Source: an uncultured Opitutia bacterium (GTDB lineage: Bacteria; Verrucomicrobiota; Verrucomicrobiia; Opitutales; UBA953). Taken from it: a stretch of DNA of 40,826 bases. Below, piece after piece: positions 26,509 to 34,479 of the stretch. The notes beneath the pieces were generated by a model that saw only the letters and a program-made list of their open reading frames with translations, was not told the origin of the DNA and did not search any database. The DNA lies in the NCBI GenBank assembly GCA_903919185.1, contig CAIXHF010000129.1:1-40826 (forward strand), read 5' to 3'. The number at the start of each line of letters is the position of its first letter. Position 1 is the first letter of the stretch. The position numbers were made by a program, and so were the translations under genes.

Positions 26509-28083
26509 ATGCACCCCTTCCGTTCGCTCCTTTGCCTACTCCCGGCCCTGCTCCTCGGCCAAGGTCAACCCGTGGGGGCCGACCTCTATCGTCAGTATTG
26601 TGCGGCCTGCCATGGGCAAGAAGGCCGCGGGATTGCCAACGCCTTCCCGCCCCTGGCTAGTTCTGACTTCATTACGACGCAACGCGCCAAGGCGCTCCGT
26701 GCGCCGCTGGAAGGCTTACGGGGAGACATCACCGTTAATGGGCAAAAATATAACGGGTGGATGCCGCCGGTCACGTTGACCAACGATCAGTTAGCCGCCG
26801 TTTATAATTATATCTTCACGCAGTGGGGCAACACCTACCCCGCCACCTCGGCCCAGGAAATCGCTGCCCTCCGCGCCCAGACGAAATACCCGACGCACGC
26901 CCTGCTGCTGGCGGCGATGTCGCCCGACGTCCTCCCCGTCGCACCCGCTGGCTGGAAATTCACGGTCGCCGCTCCGTTAGATTTTCAACCCACGCGTCTC
27001 GTCGCACATCCCGACGGCCAGCACGTCGTGGTGCTGGCTGCCAGTGGTGACCTCTGGTCTTGGAACATCGCCACCCGCGAAGTAAAACTTCTCTGGTCTG
27101 GAAAGGACATCTTGGACCCTAAGCTCGGCGATACCACTTGCCTTGGACTCGGCACCGATGACCGCGGCCGACTCTATTTCATCAGTAACCAAGGCAACAA
27201 GTCGAAGACCCCAGTCGAAAACGAGGTCACGATTTGGCGCACCGAGCCCTGGACCGGCGACGGTAGTTGGACCAAGCCCAAGGCGTGGCACCAGACCTCC
27301 TACCACTTCGGAGTGGGGCCCTATAACCACGGCGTCAACCACATCGCCCAAGGCCCCGATGGCCTGATGTACGTCAGCAGTGGCTCACGCACCGACGGCG
27401 GGGAGGAAGGTAACTCTCCGAACTACGATAAGTCCGGCGAGACCCCCTTAACGGCGTCGCTGTGGCGTCTGGACCCAAAACTCGAGCACCCACGCATCGA
27501 GATCTTTGCCCACGGCCTGCGTAATACCTACCACTTCATGTGGAACCATGCGGGCCAACTCCTCGGCGTTGAGAATGGCACGGATGCGGACACCCCCGAG
27601 GAACTTAACCTCATCGAACGCGGCAAGCATTACGGCTTCCCCTACGAATTCGGTGACTGGACGACGAAGCCCTACCCGCACACGCCGGACGCCCCGAAGG
27701 GCCTGCAGTTCGTCCGCCCGTTCAAGAACCTCGGCCCCGACGCTAACGATCGCGGCGGCAGCACGACCTTCACGCCGCACTCCTCTCCTTCGACGATTCT
27801 CGAGCTCGGCCCGGATTGGCCCGCTCCCTTGGGTAATAGTTACGTGATTACTCGCTTCGGTAACTACCTTAAGGACCAGAGCGGCTTCGACCTCATCCAG
27901 GCCCAACTGGACGTCGAGAAAAAGGAAGCCCGTATCCACACCTTAGCTACGCCGCTGGCCCGACCGATCTCCATGATTACCCTCCCCGGCCATCGCCTGC
28001 TCATCGCCGAATACTGCCGGGGTAATTCACTGGCCGCTGGCACAAGCACACCCGGAAGGCTTATTCTGCTCGAACCTAAGTAA
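26509..28083 (+). CDS. Cytochrome c / PQQ-type sugar dehydrogenase-like propeller fusion protein
   Basis: 524 residues with a signal peptide (about 1-24). An N-terminal class I cytochrome c domain follows: C31-A-A-C34-H35, with a plausible axial Met in GWMPPV near residue 85. From about 140 onward there is a glucose/sorbosone-dehydrogenase-like beta-propeller (GPDGLMYVSSGSRTDGGEEG, IFAHGLRNTYHFMWN, LLGVENGTDADTPEELNLI, and the end PISMITLPGHRLLIAEYCRG). It is likely a periplasmic dehydrogenase that passes electrons from sugar oxidation to its own heme. Cofactor binding (PQQ or none) cannot be settled by eye. It is divergent from the sulfatase and single-gene, with a hairpin downstream. Confidence 0.88.
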   Translation: MHPFRSLLCLLPALLLGQGQPVGADLYRQYCAACHGQEGRGIANAFPPLASSDFITTQRAKALRAPLEGLRGDITVNGQKYNGWMPPVTLTNDQLAAVYNYIFTQWGNTYPATSAQEIAALRAQTKYPTHALLLAAMSPDVLPVAPAGWKFTVAAPLDFQPTRLVAHPDGQHVVVLAASGDLWSWNIATREVKLLWSGKDILDPKLGDTTCLGLGTDDRGRLYFISNQGNKSKTPVENEVTIWRTEPWTGDGSWTKPKAWHQTSYHFGVGPYNHGVNHIAQGPDGLMYVSSGSRTDGGEEGNSPNYDKSGETPLTASLWRLDPKLEHPRIEIFAHGLRNTYHFMWNHAGQLLGVENGTDADTPEELNLIERGKHYGFPYEFGDWTTKPYPHTPDAPKGLQFVRPFKNLGPDANDRGGSTTFTPHSSPSTILELGPDWPAPLGNSYVITRFGNYLKDQSGFDLIQAQLDVEKKEARIHTLATPLARPISMITLPGHRLLIAEYCRGNSLAAGTSTPGRLILLEPK

Positions 28084-28118
28084 GTTAGGCGCGCTAGCCT
28101 TTCCTCTCGCCCGCTCGT

Positions 28119-28160
28119 AACGGCTAGCCTTACGGAGGCTAAGTGGTCGTCTGAGCCGTT
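28119..28160 (+). terminator. Nested hairpin downstream of the cytochrome-propeller gene
   Basis: The inner stem TAGCCT/AGGCTA (28125-28130 and 28136-28141) has a 5-nt loop. The outer arms AACGGC (28119-28124) and GCCGTT (28155-28160) are also complementary, and TTT follows. It lies 36 bp after the stop at 28083. This is a plausible weak terminator. Confidence 0.4.
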
Positions 28161-28219
28161 TCTATACGACGGCGGGCGACCAACCCGCTGACGGCTTAAT
28201 GGTCATAGCCATATATTCT

Positions 28220-28225
28220 TATACT
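28220..28225 (+). promoter_or_regulatory. Candidate -10 element (TATACT) before the small membrane protein gene
   Basis: TATACT lies in an AT-rich patch (28208-28232) that contrasts with the GC-rich surroundings. A weak -35 candidate, TTAATG (28196-28201), is 18 bp upstream. It would give a leader of about 45 nt. Confidence 0.35.
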
Positions 28226-28275
28226 AAATATGGTGAATTGAAAGCCGTCCAGAGGCCCGCCAGACTCTCGGAACC

Positions 28276-28707
28276 ATGAAGCCATTCGCCCTCCTCGCGG
28301 CCCTCGCCGCTGAACCAAACTATGCAGTGACGGACCCGCTCAGCTTCATCGAATACGGCGTGTACTTTGTCGCGGCGCTCGCGATTACCATCTGGGTCGG
28401 CCGGACGCTCTTCCGCAGCGGCCGTGCCTTCCTGGTCGACGCCTTCCACGGCAATGCGGCCATGGCCGACTCGGTTAATAACCTTCTGATCATCGGGTTC
28501 TACCTCGTGAACTTCGGTTTCATGCTGCTCTTCCTTTCGACGGGAACGCCCCCGGAGCGTGGCCTCACCGTGGCCGAGCACCTCAGCTGGAAGCTCGGCG
28601 TGGTTGTAATCGTCCTTGGCGTGATGCACTTGATTAACCTCATCGTCCTGAACGGCCTCCGGAACCGCGGCCTGAGCAGCACGCCGCCCCCGATTCATAA
28701 GGCCTAA
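28276..28707 (+). CDS. Small integral membrane protein, unknown function
   Basis: 143 residues that I do not recognise as a named family. Three hydrophobic helices are visible at about 25-47 (IEYGVYFVAALAITIWVG), 68-90 (NNLLIIGFYLVNFGFMLLFL) and 104-126 (KLGVVVIVLGVMHLINLIVL). The first is preceded by a short N-terminus and followed by GRTLFRSGRAF. The sequence is compositionally typical of a real inner-membrane protein, and the competing minus-strand ORF here is hydrophilic and Arg-rich. Its stop (28705-28707) overlaps the stop of the convergent methyltransferase gene. Confidence 0.72.
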   Translation: MKPFALLAALAAEPNYAVTDPLSFIEYGVYFVAALAITIWVGRTLFRSGRAFLVDAFHGNAAMADSVNNLLIIGFYLVNFGFMLLFLSTGTPPERGLTVAEHLSWKLGVVVIVLGVMHLINLIVLNGLRNRGLSSTPPPIHKA

Positions 28708-29513
28708 GCAGTCGGTCGCTTGCGCAAGACGAAGCTCCGGTAACTTAATTCGCCACTCACGGCGTCGCGGTACAGCCGCGAGCCCTGAACACCGGCGAAG
28801 TCGAGCCCCAGTCGCTGCAGGAACCAAGGGAAGCAGGTACGGATCATCGCCGTGTAGCGGGGCGTGTTGAGTTCCATGCCACGGACAACCTCGGGATTGA
28901 TAAGGCGCATCTTTTCCAGACGCAAAGTCGGATGCCGTGCCAAGCCTTCCACCCATGATACTACCTGTGACGGATAGCGCAGGTCGGCATGGACCAACCG
29001 ACCGCCCGGCTTAAGCACGCGAGCGGCCTCATCCACGAATTTCCGAAAATCTGGGTAGCAGTGCGAAGCTTCGACATTCACCACCACGTCAAACGACCCA
29101 TCCGGAAACGGTAGGGCCATCGCATCGCCTTGGACAAACCGGAGGTTGGCGACCAGATGGCGGGCTTGGCAGTAGCGGATGCCCTCGGGGTTTAAGTCGA
29201 GCCCGACGTATTCCGCCGGCCCGAAGGTGCGCGTCAGGTAGGAAGCCCCACCCCCGTGACCACAACTCACCTCGAGCACGCGGGCCCCCGCCAGCCCAGC
29301 CACTGCGGCGACGTGATGGTAGAGTTGAATGTTTGGACGGAACGGCTCATCGGCGGGCGCCAACGGAATCCCCATGGGCGGCTCGGTCTCAAATGCGTAG
29401 TTCAAAAAGTCGATGCCTTGGGTACGGACGCGGCGGGTGAAGAACGGATACCACCAACGCCATAACGCTTGGCGCATCGCAGGACGACCGAGGATCTCTT
29501 CGATTAAAGCCAT
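28704..29513 (-). CDS. Class I SAM-dependent methyltransferase
   Basis: 269 residues, cytoplasmic. The SAM-binding motif I is VLEVSCGHGGGASYL (about 78-92). The post-I acidic position is in YVGLDLNPEGI, motif II is DGSFDVVVNVEASHCYPD, and motif III is VLKPGGRLVHADLR. The arrangement matches type-11 methyltransferases of the UbiE/phthiotriol-methyltransferase sort, acting on small lipophilic substrates. The actual substrate is unknown. The 5' end overlaps the 3' end of the uracil-DNA glycosylase gene by 10 bp, so the two are probably co-transcribed despite unrelated functions. Confidence 0.85.
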   Translation of the reverse strand: MALIEEILGRPAMRQALWRWWYPFFTRRVRTQGIDFLNYAFETEPPMGIPLAPADEPFRPNIQLYHHVAAVAGLAGARVLEVSCGHGGGASYLTRTFGPAEYVGLDLNPEGIRYCQARHLVANLRFVQGDAMALPFPDGSFDVVVNVEASHCYPDFRKFVDEAARVLKPGGRLVHADLRYPSQVVSWVEGLARHPTLRLEKMRLINPEVVRGMELNTPRYTAMIRTCFPWFLQRLGLDFAGVQGSRLYRDAVSGELSYRSFVLRKRPTA

Positions 29514-30232
29514 ACCCCTTGCTCCACCAAAGCTTTAGTGGCGGCGGCGGACCAACCGCGATTAGCGACGGGGTTAGCCGGACTTGGATGCGGCACCTTC
29601 GCAAAGGTCACCAGCAGCCCAGCCAGAGCCTCGCGGGCGCGCGCCTCGGCATAGCCGCCGACGCCGACGACCGTCGTCACGCCCAGGGCTTCGACCATCG
29701 TGCGGAGGAGTTTATCGCAGGCCTTATTCACGGGAGCCATCGCCTCAGCTGGTAATTCCTCTGGCACTACATTGCGACCCAGTTTAGTGTTTTCCAAGAA
29801 AAGTAGCGGGCAATAGTTGTGCACCAAGTGATCAGTAAAGAAACGCTCTGGGGTGACAAAGCGCTCCTGGAACAGCCCCCATAGGCGCCGACCGCTAACC
29901 TCCGACCGATGGCAGGCGAACCCTGTGACCTTCTTTCCAGGATGTTCGATGGGCGGGCATCCCACCGGCATCTCCAGACCGAGCCAATCGCGGACGACGG
30001 CGACCTCGCCGAAAGGCACGCCCGTCTGGGCCATCCCGAATGGCCCCGGATTCATGCCTAAGAATAGCACGCGACGAGTTCCGGCGGCCGCATATCGACG
30101 TAAGTAAGCCTCGTGAGCATCCCAAGCGTAATCCAAGGGCCGATAGACCAAATCTGCCGGCTTCGGGAAGGACAAACCCGCGAGCGCCTTCCGTAACGCA
30201 AGCGTCGCTGGGATGACTCGGGAAGCGGGCAT
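29504..30232 (-). CDS. SMUG1-type single-strand-selective uracil-DNA glycosylase
   Basis: 242 residues. The hallmark motif 1 is GMNPGPFGMAQTGVPFGEV at about 59-77, nearly as in animal SMUG1, with the catalytic Asn at N61. The second motif is HPSPANPVANRGW at about 216-228. It excises uracil and oxidised pyrimidines such as 5-hydroxymethyluracil from DNA, starting base excision repair. SMUG1 is scattered in bacteria, with a characterised homologue in Geobacter metallireducens. The start ATG at 30232 has no Shine-Dalgarno sequence. The gene is followed by an overlapping methyltransferase and is divergent from speA (113 bp between the two starts). Confidence 0.88.
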   Translation of the reverse strand: MPASRVIPATLALRKALAGLSFPKPADLVYRPLDYAWDAHEAYLRRYAAAGTRRVLFLGMNPGPFGMAQTGVPFGEVAVVRDWLGLEMPVGCPPIEHPGKKVTGFACHRSEVSGRRLWGLFQERFVTPERFFTDHLVHNYCPLLFLENTKLGRNVVPEELPAEAMAPVNKACDKLLRTMVEALGVTTVVGVGGYAEARAREALAGLLVTFAKVPHPSPANPVANRGWSAAATKALVEQGVWL

Positions 30233-30345
30233 GACAGCATCACAACCCCGCCGTCGCGGCGGGTCGAGCCGGAAGCCACCTGCCCGGCGGGTGAGATTTC
30301 CCCTTGCGCTTCCGGCAGGGGGATAAAAAGTCCTCGCCTACTCAC

Positions 30346-32304
30346 GTGAGCAAACCAACGCCTTGGACCACTAAAGACGCCGAAGACTACTACGGCTTCA
30401 AACGCTGGGGAGGTAACAACTTCTCCGTCGATCCGCAGGGCAACCTGTGCGTCCACCCGAAGGGGGACCACCGCAAGATCCGCATTGCCGACATCATCAA
30501 GGAAGTCGAAGCCTCGGGCCTCAAGCCCCCGCTGACCATCCGGGTGCAGGACATGCTGCGCCAGCGCGTCATCCAGATTAACGAAGCGTTCCGCAAGGCC
30601 ATCGACGAGGAAGGCTACGAAGGGCGCTACCGCGGCGTCTTCCCGATCAAGGTCAACCAACTCCGCGAAGTCGTCGAAGAAATTCTCGACGCCGGCGAAG
30701 AATATGACTTCGGCCTCGAAGCCGGCTCCAAGCCCGAGCTGATTATCGCCCTCGCCCTCCTCGAGAACCGTAAAGCCCTCCTCATCTGCAACGGCTACAA
30801 AGACGAAGAATACATCGAGCTCGCCCTCATGGGCCGCCGCCTCGGCAAACAGACCATCATCGTCGTCGAGCAGCTGTCTGAAATCGACGCCATCATCCGC
30901 ATCGCCCGCCGCATGGGGGTGCAGCCGCAAATCGGCCTCCGCGTCAAGCTCACCACCGCCGGCGAAGGCAAGTGGGCGGACAGCACGGGCGAGAACGCCA
31001 AGTTCGGCCTCACCGCTTCCGAGATTGTCGAAGTCGCCCAGCGCCTGACCAAGGCCAAGATGAAGGATGCCCTGCGCCTCGTCCACTTCCACATCGGCTC
31101 ACAGGTCCCGAACATCGGCACCATCAAGAAGGCTGTGGTCGAAGCCACCCGCTTCTACTGCGAACTCAAGCGCATGGGCTTCCCCATGGGCCTGCTCGAC
31201 GTCGGGGGCGGCTTAGGTATCGACTACGACGGTAGCCGTTCGGCGTATGAGTCCTCCATGAACTACAGCATGGAAGGCTACGCCCGCGACGTCGTCGCGA
31301 ACATCAAACAAATCTGCGAAGAAAGTAATGTCGCCCTCCCGGACATCGTCTCGGAATCCGGCCGCGCCCTCGTCGCCCCACACTCGATCCTCATCTTCGA
31401 AGCCGTTGACCGTATCACCCGCGACGAAGGCAAGGTCGACCTCTCCAAGGGCAAGCCGCACCAGCTGATTCGCGAGCTCGAGGCCATCCGCAAGAACAAG
31501 CGGAAGTTTGACCCGCTGGAACGCTACCACGACGCCAAGGAAAAGCGCGAAGAAGCCCATGCCCGTTTCAGCCTGGGCAACCTGAAGCTCGAAGAACGCG
31601 CGCTGGCCGACCGGCTCTTCTGGGACATCTGTCGCCAGATCCGTTCCGACCTCGCCCACACCGCGGACATCCCAGATGAGCTAGCCCGCCTGGACTCCAT
31701 GCTGGCCGAGCAGTATGTCTGTAATTTTTCGGTCTTCCAATCCCTGCTCGACCACTGGGCCTTGGATCAGCTCTTCCCGATCGCCCCGATCCACCGCCTC
31801 AATGAGCGCCCAACGGTCCAGGCCACGCTCGTGGACATCACGTGCGACTCCGACGGCAAGGTGGATGACTTCATCGACCTGGAGGACGTCCGCAAGACGC
31901 TCGCCCTACACCCGTTCAAAGCTGGAAAACCCTACTACATTGGGGCCTTTATGGTCGGCGCCTACCAGGACATCATGGGCGATTTGCACAACCTCTTTGG
32001 CCGGGTGAACGAGGCCCACGTCTTCCTCGAAGACGACGAAGCCGATGGCTTCTACATCGAAGAAAGCATCCCGGGCTACTCGGTCGAACGCATCCTCGGT
32101 ATGATTCAGTACAACGCGGAAGACCTCTGCCGCATGCTTAAGCGCCAAGTGGATAAGGCCACCAAGGCCGACTCCGTCCGTCCGCGCGAAGGCGTGGCGA
32201 TGGTTGACCTCTACGAGCGCCTGATTCGTGGCCGCACTTACCTCATCCCGCAGCGGGAGGAGAAGCCGGTGACGCTCAAGAAGGTTCGCCCGAAGGGCAA
32301 GTAA
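30346..32304 (+). CDS. speA: Biosynthetic arginine decarboxylase (PLP-dependent)
   Basis: I chose the GTG at 30346, giving 652 residues; the open frame continues up to a TTG at 30304, but the usual N-terminus (PWTTKDAEDYYGFKRWG) begins right after the GTG. Fold III PLP-binding lysine: K102 in GVFPIKVNQ. The glycine loop is LDVGGGLGIDYDGS (about 285-298), and the second-subunit catalytic cysteine is in VDITCDSDGKVDDF (about 500). The enzyme decarboxylates arginine to agmatine, the first step of putrescine and spermidine synthesis. Length fits SpeA (about 630-660). No agmatinase or agmatine deiminase is nearby. It is convergent with the flavin reductase-like gene (3 bp between the stops). Confidence 0.94.
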   Translation: MSKPTPWTTKDAEDYYGFKRWGGNNFSVDPQGNLCVHPKGDHRKIRIADIIKEVEASGLKPPLTIRVQDMLRQRVIQINEAFRKAIDEEGYEGRYRGVFPIKVNQLREVVEEILDAGEEYDFGLEAGSKPELIIALALLENRKALLICNGYKDEEYIELALMGRRLGKQTIIVVEQLSEIDAIIRIARRMGVQPQIGLRVKLTTAGEGKWADSTGENAKFGLTASEIVEVAQRLTKAKMKDALRLVHFHIGSQVPNIGTIKKAVVEATRFYCELKRMGFPMGLLDVGGGLGIDYDGSRSAYESSMNYSMEGYARDVVANIKQICEESNVALPDIVSESGRALVAPHSILIFEAVDRITRDEGKVDLSKGKPHQLIRELEAIRKNKRKFDPLERYHDAKEKREEAHARFSLGNLKLEERALADRLFWDICRQIRSDLAHTADIPDELARLDSMLAEQYVCNFSVFQSLLDHWALDQLFPIAPIHRLNERPTVQATLVDITCDSDGKVDDFIDLEDVRKTLALHPFKAGKPYYIGAFMVGAYQDIMGDLHNLFGRVNEAHVFLEDDEADGFYIEESIPGYSVERILGMIQYNAEDLCRMLKRQVDKATKADSVRPREGVAMVDLYERLIRGRTYLIPQREEKPVTLKKVRPKGK

Positions 32305-32307
32305 GCC

Positions 32308-32793
32308 TTAGGCCAGAATCAGCTTCAGACGCTTGAGCTCTTCGAGCGTCAGCGCAGGGGCTTCGCGGAGATTCTCGTACGAATCGACATTCGCGAGCCA
32401 GGCCCAGTGATCGCCGCAATCAATCCGCTCCATGAAACGGAGCCGGAGCGTGGCGATCGCGCCCTTTAAACGGTAGAGGCCATCGGCGACATGTTCGACC
32501 TCGCCCCCGAGCTGGGCGACCTTGTCGACGTTGTGGCCGGACTTCTTGCCGAGAAGCTTGATGTGATTGGCCTGGTCTTGCGCGAGATAGTTGAGGAGAC
32601 CGATCGGGTTAGCCTCGAGGTTCTCCAGCGTCTTAGTGTCCTTGTAGACACCGACGATAAAGCGCTTCGGCTTCATCGAGATCGGCGTTACATAACTACA
32701 AATATTAAGGTTACCCTTCCCCTTCGCCGTCGTGGCCAGACTGTAGATAGGGCCGTCGACACGGTTCCATGGTTTAACGCGAATGCCGGGCAT
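32308..32793 (-). CDS. Flavin reductase-like (FMN-binding split-barrel) protein
   Basis: 161 residues, cytoplasmic. The N-terminal pattern PIYSLATTAKGKGNLNICSYVTPISMKPKRF (read in two parts, about 15-44) and VGVYKDTKTLENLEANP are typical of the flavin reductase domain that binds FMN or FAD. The middle LNYLAQDQANHIKLLGKKSG also fits. Members reduce flavin with NAD(P)H for a partner monooxygenase, or simply bind flavin; no partner is evident here. It is divergent from the esterase gene, with 89 bp between them that include a T8 run (32841-32848). Confidence 0.8.
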   Translation of the reverse strand: MPGIRVKPWNRVDGPIYSLATTAKGKGNLNICSYVTPISMKPKRFIVGVYKDTKTLENLEANPIGLLNYLAQDQANHIKLLGKKSGHNVDKVAQLGGEVEHVADGLYRLKGAIATLRLRFMERIDCGDHWAWLANVDSYENLREAPALTLEELKRLKLILA

Positions 32794-32882
32794 AGGGTGG
32801 GGTTTCTTTTAGTCAGCCGAGCGGTGTTTCGGTTCCCCCTTTTTTTTCTGTCCAACCGCCGCCCCCTGAAATAGACCTAGGC

Positions 32883-33728
32883 ATGCCGTTCCGCCTATTT
32901 TTGTCCGCCCTCGCCGCCCTGATGTCGCCGGTCGGGTCGGCCGGCGCCGAGAGCCCCCCTACGCTCAAGAAGGACGTGCCCTACGTCGAAAACGGCCATG
33001 TCCGGCAGAAACTCGACCTCCGACTCCCCGCTGACCCCAAGGGCGCGCCCGTGGTCCTCTGGATCCACGGCGGCGGCTGGCTCGCCGGCAGCAAGGAAAA
33101 CCCACCCATCGCTGCCTTGACCGCCCAAGGGTATGTCGTCGCGTCGATGAATTACCGCTACTCCTCGCAAGCCCCCTTCCCCGCCCAGCTTGAAGACGCC
33201 CGCGCCGCCGTCAAGTGGCTGCGCACGCACCAGACCGAGTTCGGCTACGACGGCAAGCGCATCGCCGCTTGGGGACACTCGGCCGGCGGCACGATGGTTT
33301 CACTGATTGGTTCACGCCAAGATAAAGATGCCGAAGTCCAGGCGGTCGTGAACTTCAGCGGCCCCACTGATTTCGGCGCCATCATCAAAGACGCGATCGA
33401 CGGTGGGTACGACGAGCGCCTCGATACACCGATTAATATGGTCGCCCTACTCCTCGGTGGACCCGTCAAAAAGAAGCTGCCGCTCGGCCTCGAGGCCAGT
33501 CCCGTCACCCACGTGACTGCTAAATCTGCTCCGTCGCTCTTGGTCTTCGGCGCCAAAGACACCCTCGTTGCACCCGTGCAAGGCACGAACCTTTTCACTG
33601 CGATGAAGAAGGCGGGCGCTACGGTCGAACTCCTGGCCCTCCCCAACGCGGGGCATAATTCAGTGAACCGGGAGACCATTGAGCGGGCACTCGTTTGGAC
33701 TGATCGGGCCCTCGGCGTGAAACGCTAA
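32883..33728 (+). CDS. Secreted alpha/beta hydrolase (esterase)
   Basis: 281 residues with a signal peptide (about 1-22, ending GSAGAE). The oxyanion motif is HGGGW (62-66). The nucleophile is S133 in WGHSAGG. The acid is in VFGAKDTLVAP (about 220) and the histidine in LPNAGHNSV (about 254). It belongs to the esterase/lipase (acetyl-esterase-like) group, as does the gene at 8549, but keeps the classic HGGG. It probably deacylates an extracellular substrate. The MenH-like gene follows after 8 bp on the same strand. Confidence 0.88.
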   Translation: MPFRLFLSALAALMSPVGSAGAESPPTLKKDVPYVENGHVRQKLDLRLPADPKGAPVVLWIHGGGWLAGSKENPPIAALTAQGYVVASMNYRYSSQAPFPAQLEDARAAVKWLRTHQTEFGYDGKRIAAWGHSAGGTMVSLIGSRQDKDAEVQAVVNFSGPTDFGAIIKDAIDGGYDERLDTPINMVALLLGGPVKKKLPLGLEASPVTHVTAKSAPSLLVFGAKDTLVAPVQGTNLFTAMKKAGATVELLALPNAGHNSVNRETIERALVWTDRALGVKR

Positions 33729-33736
33729 GCGCGACC

Positions 33737-34474
33737 ATGGCGACGATTCTCGCTTGCCACGGCTTCACCGGTGAAGGGGCCGACTTCGAGCCCTTGCGGG
33801 CCGTCCTGCCCACCGGCCACAAACTGGCGGCACCCGATTTCCCTGGCCATGGTTCGCGCCGCGGCCTGCGCTCGCCGGCCGACTATTCATTAGCCGCGCA
33901 CCTCGCCATCTTGGATGAGTCAACCCGTGCTGCCACTGAACCCGTGACACTTCTCGGCTACTCGATGGGCGGACGGCTGGCGCTGCACTGGGCCTTAGCC
34001 AATCCCGGCAAGTTCCGACAACTCATCCTCGTCGGTGCTAGCCCGGGTCTGGCCACGGAAGCCGAACGGGCGGAACGGACCTACGCGGATAATGCGGTGG
34101 CGAAATACCTCCGGACCGAAGGGCTACCGACTTTCTACAAGTATTGGCACAACCAGCCCTTCTTCCGGACCCTCCTGGCCCTGCCAGCCCCGCAACTTGA
34201 GCCCATCCTATCACGTCGCCGCCAAAACGACCCTGAAGGCCTAGCCCTGAGCCTGGAACACGTCGGCACCGGCCGACTCCCCTCGCTCTGGGAACGCCTC
34301 TGCGAGCTGAACGGACCCGTTGACCTCGTTACGGGCGAAGATGACCCAAAATTCACGGAGCTCGCCCGACGGATAGGCGAGCGCCTGCCCAAGGCGCGCC
34401 TAAGTGTCATCGAAGGCTGCGGACACGCCGTTCACCTCGAACGACCGGCCGACCTCGTGCAAGTCTTGCGCTAA
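33737..34474 (+). CDS. menH: Alpha/beta hydrolase, MenH-like (SHCHC synthase)
   Basis: 245 residues, cytoplasmic. Typical MenH blocks are CHGFTGEGADFEPL, the nucleophile elbow GYSMGGRLALHW (S76), and GASPGLATEAERAER. D in LVTGEDDPKF (about 205) and H in EGCGHAVHLERP (about 233) complete the triad. MenH makes 2-succinyl-6-hydroxy-2,4-cyclohexadiene-1-carboxylate in menaquinone synthesis. No other men gene is in the window, and close paralogues of unknown substrate exist, so the symbol is moderately supported. It is convergent with lexA, with stops 5 bp apart. Confidence 0.7.
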   Translation: MATILACHGFTGEGADFEPLRAVLPTGHKLAAPDFPGHGSRRGLRSPADYSLAAHLAILDESTRAATEPVTLLGYSMGGRLALHWALANPGKFRQLILVGASPGLATEAERAERTYADNAVAKYLRTEGLPTFYKYWHNQPFFRTLLALPAPQLEPILSRRRQNDPEGLALSLEHVGTGRLPSLWERLCELNGPVDLVTGEDDPKFTELARRIGERLPKARLSVIEGCGHAVHLERPADLVQVLR

Positions 34475-34479
34475 GACCG

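Noticed and set aside
28219-28956. 245-codon minus-strand ORF
   Set aside because: It overlaps both the membrane protein and the methyltransferase gene. The composition is typical of an antisense shadow.
30304-30345. TTG start for speA
   Set aside because: It adds 14 residues unlike the family N-terminus. The GTG at 30346 sits directly before conserved sequence.
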